Assembly (NCBI RefSeq): GCF_900243745.1 | Contig: NZ_LT984798.1 | Span: 248,001-312,000 of the forward strand | DNA from: Desulfovibrio sp. G11 | GTDB taxonomy: Bacteria; Desulfobacterota; Desulfovibrionia; Desulfovibrionales; Desulfovibrionaceae | DNA: 64,000 nucleotides | Direction: 5' to 3' | Shown: positions 1-8,657 of the stretch, piece after piece | Position numbering within the stretch: position 1 is the first letter of the stretch | Layout: each line of letters begins with the position of its first letter | Notes under the pieces: model-generated | Told to the model about the DNA's origin: nothing | What the model saw: only the letters and a program-made list of their open reading frames with translations | Database searches by the model: none | Program-made: the position numbers and the translations under genes

Positions 1-1137
1 CGCTTACGCATACCCTTTTTTTTCTGCACACGCCCTGCGCGGACGCTCCGGGCTTCAGGCCTGCTGCTGGCCCTGGTTCTGGCCCTGCTCCCCGCCCTGA
101 ACGGCTGTTCCGGCAATGAGCGGGAAAACTCCGGTCCGGCCCCGGCTCCCGTGCGCGTAACCCCGGTTATGCGCGCTGATGTGCCGCGTCTGCTGCACGT
201 TGTGGGCAATGTGCGGGCTTCCGCCTCGGTGGGCGTCAGGCCCAGAGTAGCCGGAGAAATCCAGCAGGTCCACTTTACGGAAGGCCAGGACGTGCAGGAA
301 GGCCAGCCCCTCATCACCATCGACCCGCGCCCTTTTGAGGCCGCCCTGCGCGAAAAGCGTGGTCTGCTGGCAAAATCACAGGCCCAGCTGAACAAGGCCC
401 TTGATGACATGGCACGGTACGGCAAGCTGGTGGGCGGCGGCTATGTAAGCCGTGAGGCCTATGAGCAGACCGCGACCCAGGCCGCCGCACTGCGCGCTAC
501 CGTGCAGTCCGACAAGGCTGCCGTTGAAAGCGCGGCTCTTGACCTGTCATACTGTACGGTAGTGGCCCCCATCAGCGGTCGTGTGGGGGCCCTTAATGTG
601 GACAGGGGCAATATGGTGAAATCCACGGATGCCGCTCCCGTGGTCACCATCGACACACTTTCGCCCATCTATGTGAGCTTTTCAGTTCCGGAAGCACACC
701 TGCCCGTGATTCTTGACCGCATGGGCGGTGAGTCCGTCCCGGTTACGGCGACCCCCGCCGGAGGCCAGGCAGAACAGGGGCTGCTGACCCTGGTGGACAA
801 CAGCGTTGACACGCGCACAGGTACTATCCGCCTGCGGGGTACGTTTGAAAACGCCTCCCGCCGCTTGTGGCCCGGCCAGTTTGTGCAGGTGCAACTTCCC
901 CTCGGCATGGGCAGCAGTGTGCTTACCGTGCCTTCCCGCGCTGTGCAGTCCGGCCGCGACGAATCCTATGTGTATGTGGTGGACGCCAAAAAAAATGCCG
1001 CCTACCGCCCGGTAAAAGTCCTGTTTGAGCACAATGACGTCAGTGTGGTGGAAGGGTCTGTCTCTGAAGGGGACAAGGTGGTGGTGGAAGGCCAGGTGCG
1101 CCTTGCGCCGGGGCTTCCTGTAAAGGAAGTCGAATAG
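1..1137 (+). CDS. RND efflux periplasmic adaptor lipoprotein (5' end cut by window)
   Basis: The reading frame is open to the window edge, so the first codons are missing. The visible N-terminus is basic, then a Leu/Ala-rich segment ending in a lipobox (L-N-G-C near base 108), so this is an inner-membrane-anchored periplasmic lipoprotein. It then follows the MexA/AcrA membrane-fusion plan: a biotinyl-lipoyl half (PRVAGEIQ, EGQDVQEGQPL), a helical hairpin, the second lipoyl half (VVAPISGRVG) and beta-barrel/membrane-proximal domains (DTRTGTIRLRG, LWPGQFVQV). Such adaptors join an RND pump to a TolC-type channel. No pump gene follows; the next genes are on the other strand, so the pump should lie upstream of the window or elsewhere. 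Confidence 0.9.
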   Translation, partial: RLRIPFFFCTRPARTLRASGLLLALVLALLPALNGCSGNERENSGPAPAPVRVTPVMRADVPRLLHVVGNVRASASVGVRPRVAGEIQQVHFTEGQDVQEGQPLITIDPRPFEAALREKRGLLAKSQAQLNKALDDMARYGKLVGGGYVSREAYEQTATQAAALRATVQSDKAAVESAALDLSYCTVVAPISGRVGALNVDRGNMVKSTDAAPVVTIDTLSPIYVSFSVPEAHLPVILDRMGGESVPVTATPAGGQAEQGLLTLVDNSVDTRTGTIRLRGTFENASRRLWPGQFVQVQLPLGMGSSVLTVPSRAVQSGRDESYVYVVDAKKNAAYRPVKVLFEHNDVSVVEGSVSEGDKVVVEGQVRLAPGLPVKEVE

Positions 1138-1339
1138 GGCCGCCGGCAGCAGGTGTGGCGCGTTTCATCGCTCCAGGCGTTTCCGTGCGCCGGACGCCCG
1201 GACGCCTCAAAATCTGCCGTAAACCGCGCGGGTGACTGTCCCTGCTGTATCCCGGCGCACCTGTTACATCGGGCACATCGGGTACGCCGGATATTCGGAG
1301 TGAGCGGGACAGGCGCGCCAGTCAGCTGCCGAAAAATGC

Positions 1340-1975
1340 TCAGGCGTCCTCATTCTCCACAAGACGGCAGCAAGCCGAGCCGTTGCTCAGACCGGCAAGC
1401 GCCGGCTTGAACCGCTCCAGGTTCTCTTCAGGCAGCAAGAGAATAAAATGCGCCTCGGCCTCATAGTTTTCATCCACGGCAAGGGCCTCAAAGCCGGGCA
1501 GCAGACGCCGCAGGGCGTCTACATGAGCGTACTCCACAGTAACAGCCAGACGCACCTGCGGCACTCTTTCCACCAGCAGCAGCGAGGCGAGGTTTTCACG
1601 CACGCTGTCCTGATAGGCGCGCACAAGCCCGCCGGTTCCCAGCTTGACGCCGCCGAACCAGCGGCTCACCACTACGCACAACTCCCCCACCCCGCTGTGC
1701 AGCACCACCTGGAGCATGGGGCGCCCTGCGGTTCCGTGCGGCTCTCCATCATCCGATGAGCCGATCTGTGCCGTATGCCCCGGCGCGCCCGCCGCATAGG
1801 CCCAACAGTTATGTGTGGCATCGGCATGGCGGCGTCGTGTTTCCTCCACAAAGGAGCGCGCTGCGGCTGGCCCCGGGGTGTGGGCGCACAGGGCAAGGAA
1901 ACGGCTGCGCCGTATGACAAGCTCTGTGCAATGCGGCTCTGCGGCAGTGGAAGCGGGAACGGGGTAGCGGCTCAT
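1340..1975 (-). CDS. yigZ: YigZ/IMPACT family protein (UPF0029 + DUF1949)
   Basis: A 211-residue protein with the UPF0029 signature: SDDGEPHGTAGRPML near residues 74-88, then VVVSRWFGGVKLGTGGL. The C-terminal third matches the DUF1949 ferredoxin-like fold. The family is related to eukaryotic IMPACT; its bacterial role is not settled, with translation-related functions proposed. The start overlaps the last four bases of the upstream cupin gene, so the two are probably translationally coupled. Length is normal for the family (about 205). Confidence 0.88.
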   Translation of the reverse strand: MSRYPVPASTAAEPHCTELVIRRSRFLALCAHTPGPAAARSFVEETRRRHADATHNCWAYAAGAPGHTAQIGSSDDGEPHGTAGRPMLQVVLHSGVGELCVVVSRWFGGVKLGTGGLVRAYQDSVRENLASLLLVERVPQVRLAVTVEYAHVDALRRLLPGFEALAVDENYEAEAHFILLLPEENLERFKPALAGLSNGSACCRLVENEDA

Positions 1976-2556
1976 GAACGGTCCCCATCCGTCCGAAGGC
2001 CGGAGCCACCGCAGGAGGCGCCCTCCATATGGCCGAGGTGCGGAGCCTGTGCGGCATCAGACGGGCAAAACTCGCGGATGCAGTCCAGAGCCAGGGGATA
2101 GCGCCTCTCCAGTTCGTTACGGCTGCCGAAGCACAAATCACTGAAATCAAAACCGGGAGCCACGGTGCAGCCCACCAGCGAGCAGGCTGACCCCGGCGCA
2201 GGTGTCGCGCCGAACCAGCAGCCGCCAGGCACGGCCCACTGCAAAACCTGGCCGTTCAGAATTTCCGGGCCGAGAAGCGTCTCATGAGAGCGCCCGTCCC
2301 GGTCTATCCATGCCAGCCGCAAGGGACCGCCCAGATGAAAGTGCCACAGTTCGTCCTGCCGTATACGGTGCAGACGCGAATACTGCCCTGCCCGCAATAA
2401 AAAAAGAATGGCTGTGGATACGGGACGGGGCCGGTCAAAACCACAAGGCAGATCCTGCGCTGCAAGCGTGTGGCCGCAACAGTACGTGCGGCGGTAATAG
2501 CCGCCCTCCGGATGCGGAACAAGGCCAAGATGATCAATAAGATGCTGTGGGTCCAT
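1972..2556 (-). CDS. DUF985 cupin-fold protein
   Basis: A 194-residue protein that opens with the typical DUF985 (Cupin_5) N-terminus (LGLVPHPEGGYYRRTY) and carries the core SRLHRIRQDELWHFHLG, whose His/Glu residues resemble the cupin metal site. Further family-like blocks are QVLQWAVPGGCWFGA and GCTVAPGFDFSDL. The C-terminal 30 residues (from about 165) are less conserved. It is the first gene of a two-gene minus-strand unit with yigZ. The biochemical function of the family is not known to me. Confidence 0.85.
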   Translation of the reverse strand: MDPQHLIDHLGLVPHPEGGYYRRTYCCGHTLAAQDLPCGFDRPRPVSTAILFLLRAGQYSRLHRIRQDELWHFHLGGPLRLAWIDRDGRSHETLLGPEILNGQVLQWAVPGGCWFGATPAPGSACSLVGCTVAPGFDFSDLCFGSRNELERRYPLALDCIREFCPSDAAQAPHLGHMEGASCGGSGLRTDGDRS

Positions 2557-2955
2557 GCGGGCAGTGTAGCCGCTGCGCCTTTCTTAGGGAAGAGCTTGTC
2601 AGGGGAAAAAACCGAACCGGGCATAAGGCAGACTCATCTAAAAGAGCCGTGTATGCACCCTGCTGCGCGTCACGCCGTCGCGCCCCGGTTTTATTGACGG
2701 AAAGGAGGCTCCCCGGTAACCATATTTCCACAACGGCCGCAAAAAGATCACGCTCGAAGCAGGCAAGGCGTAGAGTCAAACGGGCATTGCCGCTGCTTTA
2801 TGTAGCAACATACTGAAAAATATGATATACTGGCTTAGCAACGTGTGAAATGACGGAGTGACCGGAAAAAAAGCTTTACAATAAGCGTGAGATTGTTTAA
2901 ATAGGAATTGTTCTTGATAATAAAAAGCAGCAGCTTTACATAAAAGGAGTAAAAA
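2557..2955. other. Intergenic region before rubrerythrin
   Basis: About 400 bases between the DUF985 gene (minus) and rubrerythrin (plus). It becomes AT-rich from about 2800 and holds the rubrerythrin promoter candidate, annotated separately. Short frames here have no ribosome site or family features. I see no other gene. Confidence 0.6.
2893..2921 (+). promoter_or_regulatory. Sigma-70-like promoter for rubrerythrin
   Basis: TTGTTT (2893-2898), a 17-base spacer and GATAAT (2916-2921) sit about 35 bases before the start of the rubrerythrin gene, in a locally AT-rich stretch. The arrangement fits a housekeeping promoter. I found no clear PerR, Rex or FNR-like palindrome overlapping it. Confidence 0.5.
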
Positions 2956-3459
2956 ATGGACAAGACTCAGGAAAATCTCATGACGGCCTTTGCCGGTGAA
3001 TCCCAGGCCAACCGTAAATACCTTGCCTTCGCCCAGGTGGCCGACAAGGAAGGCCTGACCCAGGTGGCCAAGCTTTTCCGCGCCACTGCCGCCGCCGAAA
3101 CCATCCACGCCCACGCTCACCTGCGTAATGCCGGCAAGATCGGCGACACCACGGCTAACCTCAAGTCCGCCATTGAAGGTGAAACCTACGAGTTCACCAA
3201 GATGTACCCCGAGATGATCAAGGACGCCGAAGCCGAAGGCAAGACTGCCATTGCCAAGTACTTCGACTTTGTGAACAGCGTGGAAGAAGTGCACGCCAAC
3301 CTGTACAAAAAGGCTCTGGAAAATCCCGGCGGCCTGCCCGAAACCGATTACTACATCTGTAAGGTCTGCGGCTACACACACGAAGGCCCCTGTGACGACT
3401 GCCCCGTGTGCGGCGCCGGTACGGCTGCATTTTTCAATGCCAGCGAGTGCTGCAAGTAA
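2956..3459 (+). CDS. rbr: Rubrerythrin
   Basis: A 167-residue cytoplasmic diiron/rubredoxin protein that reduces hydrogen peroxide in anaerobes. The four-helix part carries the diiron ligands in the usual spacing: E15, E48-x2-H51, G-E76-x2-E79 and E110-x2-H113. The tail has a rubredoxin-like site, CKVC then CPVC (residues about 135-152). It is shorter than the classic 191-residue D. vulgaris rubrerythrin, like many short family members. The ribosome site AAAGGAG lies 7 bases before the ATG. It appears monocistronic, with its own promoter and a strong terminator. Confidence 0.95.
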   Translation: MDKTQENLMTAFAGESQANRKYLAFAQVADKEGLTQVAKLFRATAAAETIHAHAHLRNAGKIGDTTANLKSAIEGETYEFTKMYPEMIKDAEAEGKTAIAKYFDFVNSVEEVHANLYKKALENPGGLPETDYYICKVCGYTHEGPCDDCPVCGAGTAAFFNASECCK

Positions 3460-3553
3460 GGCTGTTTCCGGCGGCCTGCCCGGTTGCCCGAAATGCCAGA
3501 CCTGCTGACCGCATGGCGCTGGATGGATGATGGTTGGAGGAGCCTTTCGGCTC

Positions 3554-3587
3554 GGGGGCTGCCGCCAGACGGCAGCCCCTTGTTTTT
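3554..3587 (+). terminator. Rho-independent terminator after rubrerythrin
   Basis: A 9-bp GC-rich stem (GGGGCTGCC 3555-3563 with GGCAGCCCC 3571-3579) followed by TTGTTTTT. It is about 95 bases after the rubrerythrin stop. Confidence 0.85.
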
Positions 3588-3589
3588 AT

Positions 3590-3997
3590 GACGGATACCT
3601 GTCTTCTGCCTGCCCATGCGGGCACTGGGCGCGGAGCGTATGCAGGAGCTGCCGCTGCCTGGGCCAGCCGTTATCTGTTCCTGTTGAAATAAAAATCATT
3701 AGATTCGCACTGTTGGATGTTTATTTTTCTGCATGTGGTGTTGCCGGGCCATGGCCGCGCGTGGCTTCATTCAGGCACATTCCGGCCATTTCGCAACACT
3801 GGTTTTCATTTTTACAAAAAATTCAACAAGATATTGAGACAGCCGCCTTTTGATTTGCCTTTTACCATAAAAAAGTTCATTATGAATTGCTGTACGCCGG
3901 ACCGGGCTTCCGACCGGGCGGCGCTTCTTTTCTGCGTTTCGGCAAGCACGCCGCGACGACTTTTACGTTCATTTCTGTATGCCTGGAGAACGTCTGT
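3590..3997. other. Intergenic region before the S41 peptidase gene
   Basis: About 400 bases, AT-rich around 3680-3890. Longer upstream in-frame starts for the peptidase exist (from 3887), but they translate to non-signal-like sequence without a ribosome site, so I treat this as leader. A promoter probably lies around 3850-3890 (TTGCCT then ATTATG at 18 bases), but the match is weak. Confidence 0.45.
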
Positions 3998-5329
3998 ATG
4001 CGTCTTCTTTTCCGTTCACACATGTTTGCATTCCTTCTGCTCATTGGCGTTGCCGCGGCGTTTCCCGGCGTATCGTACGGCGCTGACGCAAAAGAGCCTG
4101 CCAAGGAAGCCCCCAATAAATTTGATGCCCTCAAACGCTTCAGCCAGGTTCTTGATCTGGTAGAGCGTTACTATGTACGCGACGTAACTCAGGGCGACCT
4201 CATCAACGGGGCCGTCAAGGGCATGCTGCAAGGGCTTGACCCCCACTCCACCTTCATGAGCACAGATGAATACAAAGAAATGCAGGAGACGACCTCCGGC
4301 GAATTCTTTGGCGTGGGCATAGAAATCTCACAGGAAAACGGCCAGATTACCGTGGTGACGCCCATTGAAGATACCCCGGCCTTCCGCGCCGGCCTGCAGC
4401 CGGGCGACATCATTCTGTCCATCAACGGCCAGCCTGTCCAAGAACTGTCGCTTCAAGAAGTGGTTTCGCGCATCCGCGGCCCCAAGGGATCTGAAGTGGA
4501 GCTGGTCATCCTGCACAACGACTCAAAAAACCCGCAAACTGTCCGTATTACGCGCGATGCCATTCCCCTCATCAGCGTCAAGTCCAAAAAACTCGAGGAC
4601 GGCTATTACTGGATACGCCTCACGCGCTTTTCAGAACGCACCACCGATGAACTGAAAGACGCGCTCAAGGCGGCAGCAAAAGAAAGCAAAGCCAATGGCG
4701 GCATCAAGGGTATTGTGCTTGACCTGCGCAACAACCCCGGAGGCCTGCTTGACCAGGCCGTAAGCGTGGCCGATGCTTTTCTTGAAAAAGGCACCATTGT
4801 TTCCATCAAGGGGCGCCGCGAAAACACAGAACGTGTGTATTCGGCCAAAAAACAGAACGACGATGTGCGTGTGCCTATGGTGGTCCTGATCAATGCGGGA
4901 TCGGCCTCGGCGTCTGAAATTGTGGCCGGGGCGCTGCGCGACCAGAAACGCGCCCTCATCATGGGTGAACGCTCGTTCGGCAAGGGGTCTGTGCAGAATA
5001 TCATTCCCCTTTCCGATGGTTCCGGGCTCAAGCTCACGGTCGCCCTTTACTATACACCCAACGGCAGTTCCATTCAGGCCGAAGGCATTGTGCCTGACCT
5101 TGAAATCCCCTTTGAAGCGCCGCGTTCCGACGACAAGGACAATCCGCGCCTGCTCCTGCGCGAGCAGGACCTGAATCGCCACCTTGAAACCAAGAACGAC
5201 AAAAAGGCTCCCAAGGGGAAAAATACGGCCAATGATGCCCAGGAGCAGCTTGCACGGGACAATCAGTTGCGCATGGGGCTGCAGATGGTCAAAAGCCTGC
5301 CCAAGATGAGTGAAATCAAGGCTCAGTAA
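3998..5329 (+). CDS. ctpA: C-terminal processing peptidase (S41 family)
   Basis: A 443-residue periplasmic serine protease. The start at 3998 is chosen because a GGAGAA ribosome site precedes it and the product then begins with a proper signal peptide (about residues 1-28, ending near VSYG-A). After a helical N-terminal region comes a PDZ domain (about 90-170; GVGIEISQENGQ, GLQPGDIILSING) and the S41 catalytic core. The catalytic Ser-Lys dyad is visible as S304 in GSASASEI and K329 in FGKGSVQ, 25 residues apart as in Prc. CtpA-type proteases cleave C-termini of periplasmic proteins, including peptidoglycan hydrolases. The gene is followed 26 bases later by yibQ, a common pairing. Confidence 0.95.
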   Translation: MRLLFRSHMFAFLLLIGVAAAFPGVSYGADAKEPAKEAPNKFDALKRFSQVLDLVERYYVRDVTQGDLINGAVKGMLQGLDPHSTFMSTDEYKEMQETTSGEFFGVGIEISQENGQITVVTPIEDTPAFRAGLQPGDIILSINGQPVQELSLQEVVSRIRGPKGSEVELVILHNDSKNPQTVRITRDAIPLISVKSKKLEDGYYWIRLTRFSERTTDELKDALKAAAKESKANGGIKGIVLDLRNNPGGLLDQAVSVADAFLEKGTIVSIKGRRENTERVYSAKKQNDDVRVPMVVLINAGSASASEIVAGALRDQKRALIMGERSFGKGSVQNIIPLSDGSGLKLTVALYYTPNGSSIQAEGIVPDLEIPFEAPRSDDKDNPRLLLREQDLNRHLETKNDKKAPKGKNTANDAQEQLARDNQLRMGLQMVKSLPKMSEIKAQ

Positions 5330-5355
5330 CGCCCTGAAACACAATCCAGTGGCGC

Positions 5356-6828
5356 ATGTCTGATAAAAAACATACTACAAGCCTCCTGCCCGGCCGCTCA
5401 TGGCTGGTCGGGAGGCTTTCCGCTTCATGGCGCGTGGCCCTGGGCGGCAGTCTCTGGCTGCTGGGCTGCCTTGCCCTGGCGCTCTGGCTGGGCCGTGGGG
5501 AAGAGGCCCCTTTCAGGACTGGCGGCAGCGACGCACCCGCGCAGGCTGAATACGGGCATGCCCGCGCTCTGGAATCCGCAGCGGGCGACAGCTCCCAGCC
5601 CTTCCATACACGCCTGACGGCGCTGGATATGGCGGTAGAAGAAGCCATGTCAGCTGCGCTGCCCAAGGCGCACTGGCGGCGCGAAATTCTCCCCGCGGCC
5701 TCCCATGCGGGCGACCGGGCCAACGGACCTGAAAACCTGCCGGAAATTTCCGGCAGGTGCGCCTACACAATTACCGGTCCTTGCGCCCCCCTGCGCCTGG
5801 GACTGGCCCTGCTGGGCAGGTTTGCGGCACATACTGACGTTTTTTCCCCTCATGCAGGGGGCGCCGGACTTACGGCGCAGGCAGCGCCGCATGCAGACGC
5901 CGCCTCCTCCGGAACAGAAAAGGCAGGAGCAGGCAGGGCCGCGTCGGACGCTTCTTTCCTGCGCGACGGGAACATCCGCCTGTGCTGGACCAGCGACGGG
6001 CAACTGGAAATACGCGACCACGGCCGCCTGACGCACCGCATTCTTTTTCCCGGTCGCGAAGGCGAACTTGCAGGGCTGGATATTCCCCTGCCTCGCCCGG
6101 CCCTGGCGCTGGTCATTGACGACATGGGACAAAGCCTCGAAGCTGCGGGCGCGCTTGCCGCCCTGCCCTATGCCGTTACGCCCGCCATATGGCCACACGC
6201 GCCACACGCCACGAGCACAGCGGAACTAGCGGCGCAAAGGCGTATGGATGTACTCGTCCATGTGCCGATGGAGGCCCTGCCCCGAAAGGACGGAACCATT
6301 CCCAACCCCGGGCAGGGGGCACTGAAGGTCGGCATGGAGCCGCACCGCATACAGGCCATCCTTGAAGCAAACCTGGCGAGCCTGCCTACTGCCGTGGGCC
6401 TGAACAACCACATGGGTTCCGCCTTTACAGGCGATGCGGCCGCCTGCCGCATTGTATGCGCCCGCCTCGCGGGTACAGGTTTTTTTCTGCTGGACAGTCT
6501 CACAACTCCCGGTTCGCTGCTGGCGCAGCAGGCCCGCGCCCTGGGACTGGTGAGCGCCAGCCGTGATGTTTTTCTTGATACATACCGCCAGACGCCAGCT
6601 ATTCTCAAAGCTCTGGATCAGGCAGCAGTCAGGGCGCGTATCCGGGGATACGCCATTGCCATCGGCCATCCTTATGCCGAAACCCTGAGTGCCCTGCGAG
6701 CCTGGCAAAACAGTGAAGGCGTGGCGCTTGTCCCCTTGCGCCGCCTCATATGGAACATGGCTCTGGAACAAGCCGGAACAGCCACAAACACGGCTGCGGA
6801 CAGCGCGTTGCAGATGCCCGTGCGCTAA
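5356..6828 (+). CDS. yibQ: Divergent polysaccharide deacetylase (YibQ/DUF610)
   Basis: A 490-residue protein with one N-terminal membrane segment (about residues 20-45; GSLWLLGCLALALWLG), a variable Ala-rich periplasmic linker (about 50-230) and a C-terminal divergent polysaccharide deacetylase domain from about 245 (ALVIDDMGQS, VLVHVPMEA, VGLNNHMGSAFTGD, YAIAIGHPY). The family usually lies beside ctpA and envC-type genes and is linked to cell-wall or division processes. The linker is longer than in E. coli YibQ. It is very likely co-transcribed with ctpA. Confidence 0.85.
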   Translation: MSDKKHTTSLLPGRSWLVGRLSASWRVALGGSLWLLGCLALALWLGRGEEAPFRTGGSDAPAQAEYGHARALESAAGDSSQPFHTRLTALDMAVEEAMSAALPKAHWRREILPAASHAGDRANGPENLPEISGRCAYTITGPCAPLRLGLALLGRFAAHTDVFSPHAGGAGLTAQAAPHADAASSGTEKAGAGRAASDASFLRDGNIRLCWTSDGQLEIRDHGRLTHRILFPGREGELAGLDIPLPRPALALVIDDMGQSLEAAGALAALPYAVTPAIWPHAPHATSTAELAAQRRMDVLVHVPMEALPRKDGTIPNPGQGALKVGMEPHRIQAILEANLASLPTAVGLNNHMGSAFTGDAAACRIVCARLAGTGFFLLDSLTTPGSLLAQQARALGLVSASRDVFLDTYRQTPAILKALDQAAVRARIRGYAIAIGHPYAETLSALRAWQNSEGVALVPLRRLIWNMALEQAGTATNTAADSALQMPVR

Positions 6829-7029
6829 AAGCGCTGCGGGCTGCCGCTTTCGGCGCACGCTGGGCCTGCTGTGGCTGTTCCCGGGGCGGCGGCCCGCCCG
6901 GCTTCTGAAAAATTTGCCTGGCGGATATGCTTCAATGGGGGGCAGTATCCGGACGGGCGATGCGCCGCAAGGGGCGCACGGGACGCATGCGGCGTCCTGA
7001 TTTCACCAATCTAGCATGAGGAGTACGCC

Positions 7030-7449
7030 ATGATGCAATCCACCTTTGCCATAATCAAGCCCGACGCTGTTTCGCGCCAGTTGACCGGTGAAATACTGGC
7101 GGCTATGGAAGCTTCGGGGCTGAAGATCGTGGCCCTTAAAAGGTTGCATCTTTCCAAGGCGCAGGCTGCCGGTTTTTATGCCGTTCACCGCGAGCGCCCT
7201 TTTTTTGACAGCTTGACGGACTACATGTCTTCCGGCCCGGTTGTTTGTGTCGTTTTACGCGGTGAGGACGCCGTGCCCAGGTGGCGCGCCCTCATGGGAG
7301 CCACCAACCCCGCGCAGGCAGAGCCGGGCACCTTGCGCGCCAGGTACGGCCAGAGCCTTGAGGCCAACGCCGTGCACGGCTCTGACGCGCAGGAAACTGC
7401 GGCATTTGAAATCGGCTATTTCTTCAACGGACTGGAAATTTCGGAGTAA
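7030..7449 (+). CDS. ndk: Nucleoside diphosphate kinase
   Basis: A 139-residue enzyme transferring the gamma phosphate between nucleoside tri- and diphosphates. The N-terminus ([11 protein letters not shown]) and the active-site block NAVHGSD are conserved, with H116 as the phosphorylated histidine (counting from the first of two adjacent ATGs). GAGGAG lies 6-11 bases upstream; either ATG could be used. The stop is three bases before proC, whose ribosome site overlaps the ndk end, so the two are an operon. Confidence 0.95.
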   Translation: MMQSTFAIIKPDAVSRQLTGEILAAMEASGLKIVALKRLHLSKAQAAGFYAVHRERPFFDSLTDYMSSGPVVCVVLRGEDAVPRWRALMGATNPAQAEPGTLRARYGQSLEANAVHGSDAQETAAFEIGYFFNGLEISE

Positions 7450-7452
7450 GTT

Positions 7453-8283
7453 ATGACACTGCGCATAGGCTGTGTGGGTTGTGGCAACATGGGCGGGGCC
7501 ATCATGTCCGGTTTGGCCCGTCCCGGAACGCGGAACGAAAACCGGAACAGCGCCTACACGCTCTGTGGTTACAACCGCACAGCCTCGCGCATGCAGGCCC
7601 TGGAAAAAGCCGGAGTGCGCGTCATGGCGTCCCCACTGGGAGTGGCGGAAAACGCAGATATCATCCTGCTGGCCGTCAAACCCTACCAGATACGCGAAAT
7701 AATGGAGCAGATACGCCCCGCCCTGAACAAGGGCAAGGTCATTCTGTCTGTGGCGGCGGGCATCACCATGCACAGCCTGCAACAATGGGCCGAAGCGCTT
7801 TGTCCCGTAGTGCGCTGCATGCCCAACACCCCGGCTTTGGTGGGTATGGGCGTGTTTGCCCTGTGCTTTGACGACCCTGCACTCGGCAATGAACGCAGGC
7901 AGGACATTCTGCGGCTTTTCAGCGGTCTCGGGCAGTGTGTCGAGATGGCCGAGGACAAGTTCACGGCTTTTTCCGCTCTTATCGGCGCAGGCCCGGCATA
8001 TGTTTTTGCCATGATGCAGGGACTTGTGCAGGCCGGGGTAACAATGGGATTTCCCCATGCCCAGGCGCGGCAAATGGTTACAGCACTTTTTGCCGGCTCG
8101 GCGCGCATGGCAGAAGAAGATGCGACGCCATTGGGCCAGTTGCGCGACAATGTGTGCTCACCCGGTGGCCTGACCATCGCCGGGGTCAACGCCCTGGACC
8201 GCGCGGGCCTCACCGGCCTGCTGGTGGATGCGGTGCTGGCCGCCAGTGCCCGTGGCGCTGAAATGGAGCGGAATAACGGCTAG
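7453..8283 (+). CDS. proC: Pyrroline-5-carboxylate reductase
   Basis: A 276-residue NAD(P)H-dependent enzyme of the last step in proline synthesis. The N-terminal Rossmann motif GCVGCGNMGGAI, the segment LLAVKPYQI, the block RCMPNTPALVGMG and the C-terminal GSARMAEEDATPLGQLRDNVCSPGG region (in pieces) are typical. Length is normal. GGAG inside the end of ndk serves as ribosome site. Confidence 0.95.
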   Translation: MTLRIGCVGCGNMGGAIMSGLARPGTRNENRNSAYTLCGYNRTASRMQALEKAGVRVMASPLGVAENADIILLAVKPYQIREIMEQIRPALNKGKVILSVAAGITMHSLQQWAEALCPVVRCMPNTPALVGMGVFALCFDDPALGNERRQDILRLFSGLGQCVEMAEDKFTAFSALIGAGPAYVFAMMQGLVQAGVTMGFPHAQARQMVTALFAGSARMAEEDATPLGQLRDNVCSPGGLTIAGVNALDRAGLTGLLVDAVLAASARGAEMERNNG

Positions 8284-8432
8284 GGCAGTCTGTCCCTAGA
8301 TGGGCTGTTGATTTACACCTGCTGTTTTTACGGACGAACGGGCTGACAATGATTTTTTATTGCCCGCTGCCCGACAGCCAATGCCGTTGATGACATTGCA
8401 CACCGTGCAGGGAGCTTACCCGGCCGAAAGAT

Positions 8433-8470
8433 AAAAAAAGCCGCGCAGCCTTCACAATGAATGGCGCGGC
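8433..8470 (-). terminator. Terminator for the ABC ATPase/cobT unit
   Basis: On the minus strand a GCCGCGC/GCGCGGC stem (8440-8446 with 8464-8470) is followed by a run of seven U. It lies about 190 bases beyond the stop of the ATPase gene. Confidence 0.65.
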
Positions 8471-8520
8471 ATATGGCTGCATCATTCCGCCTTTGTAACA
8501 ATATTCCGCTGACGCTAAAT

Positions 8521-8548
8521 GGCGGCGTTCACTGCTGTGAACGCCGCC
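8521..8548. other. Perfect 12-bp hairpin
   Basis: GGCGGCGTTCAC and GTGAACGCCGCC form a perfect 12-bp stem around TGCT. There is no U-tract on either side, so it may be an RNA 3' end that stabilises transcripts or a protein site rather than a classical terminator. Confidence 0.45.
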
Positions 8549-8657
8549 ATGCTCTGTACAACAGGCATACAGTGAATGATTGCAAGCTGTCTGTAATTTT
8601 GCCCTGGCCGCGAACCAGCTGAATCCCGAGCCTTCAGCCGTTCTTCCATATTTTCTC

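Larger units (their letters stand above)
8284..8657. other. Convergent intergenic region with two hairpins
   Basis: About 370 bases between proC (plus) and the ABC ATPase gene (minus). It holds the two hairpins listed separately and no convincing gene. Confidence 0.6.
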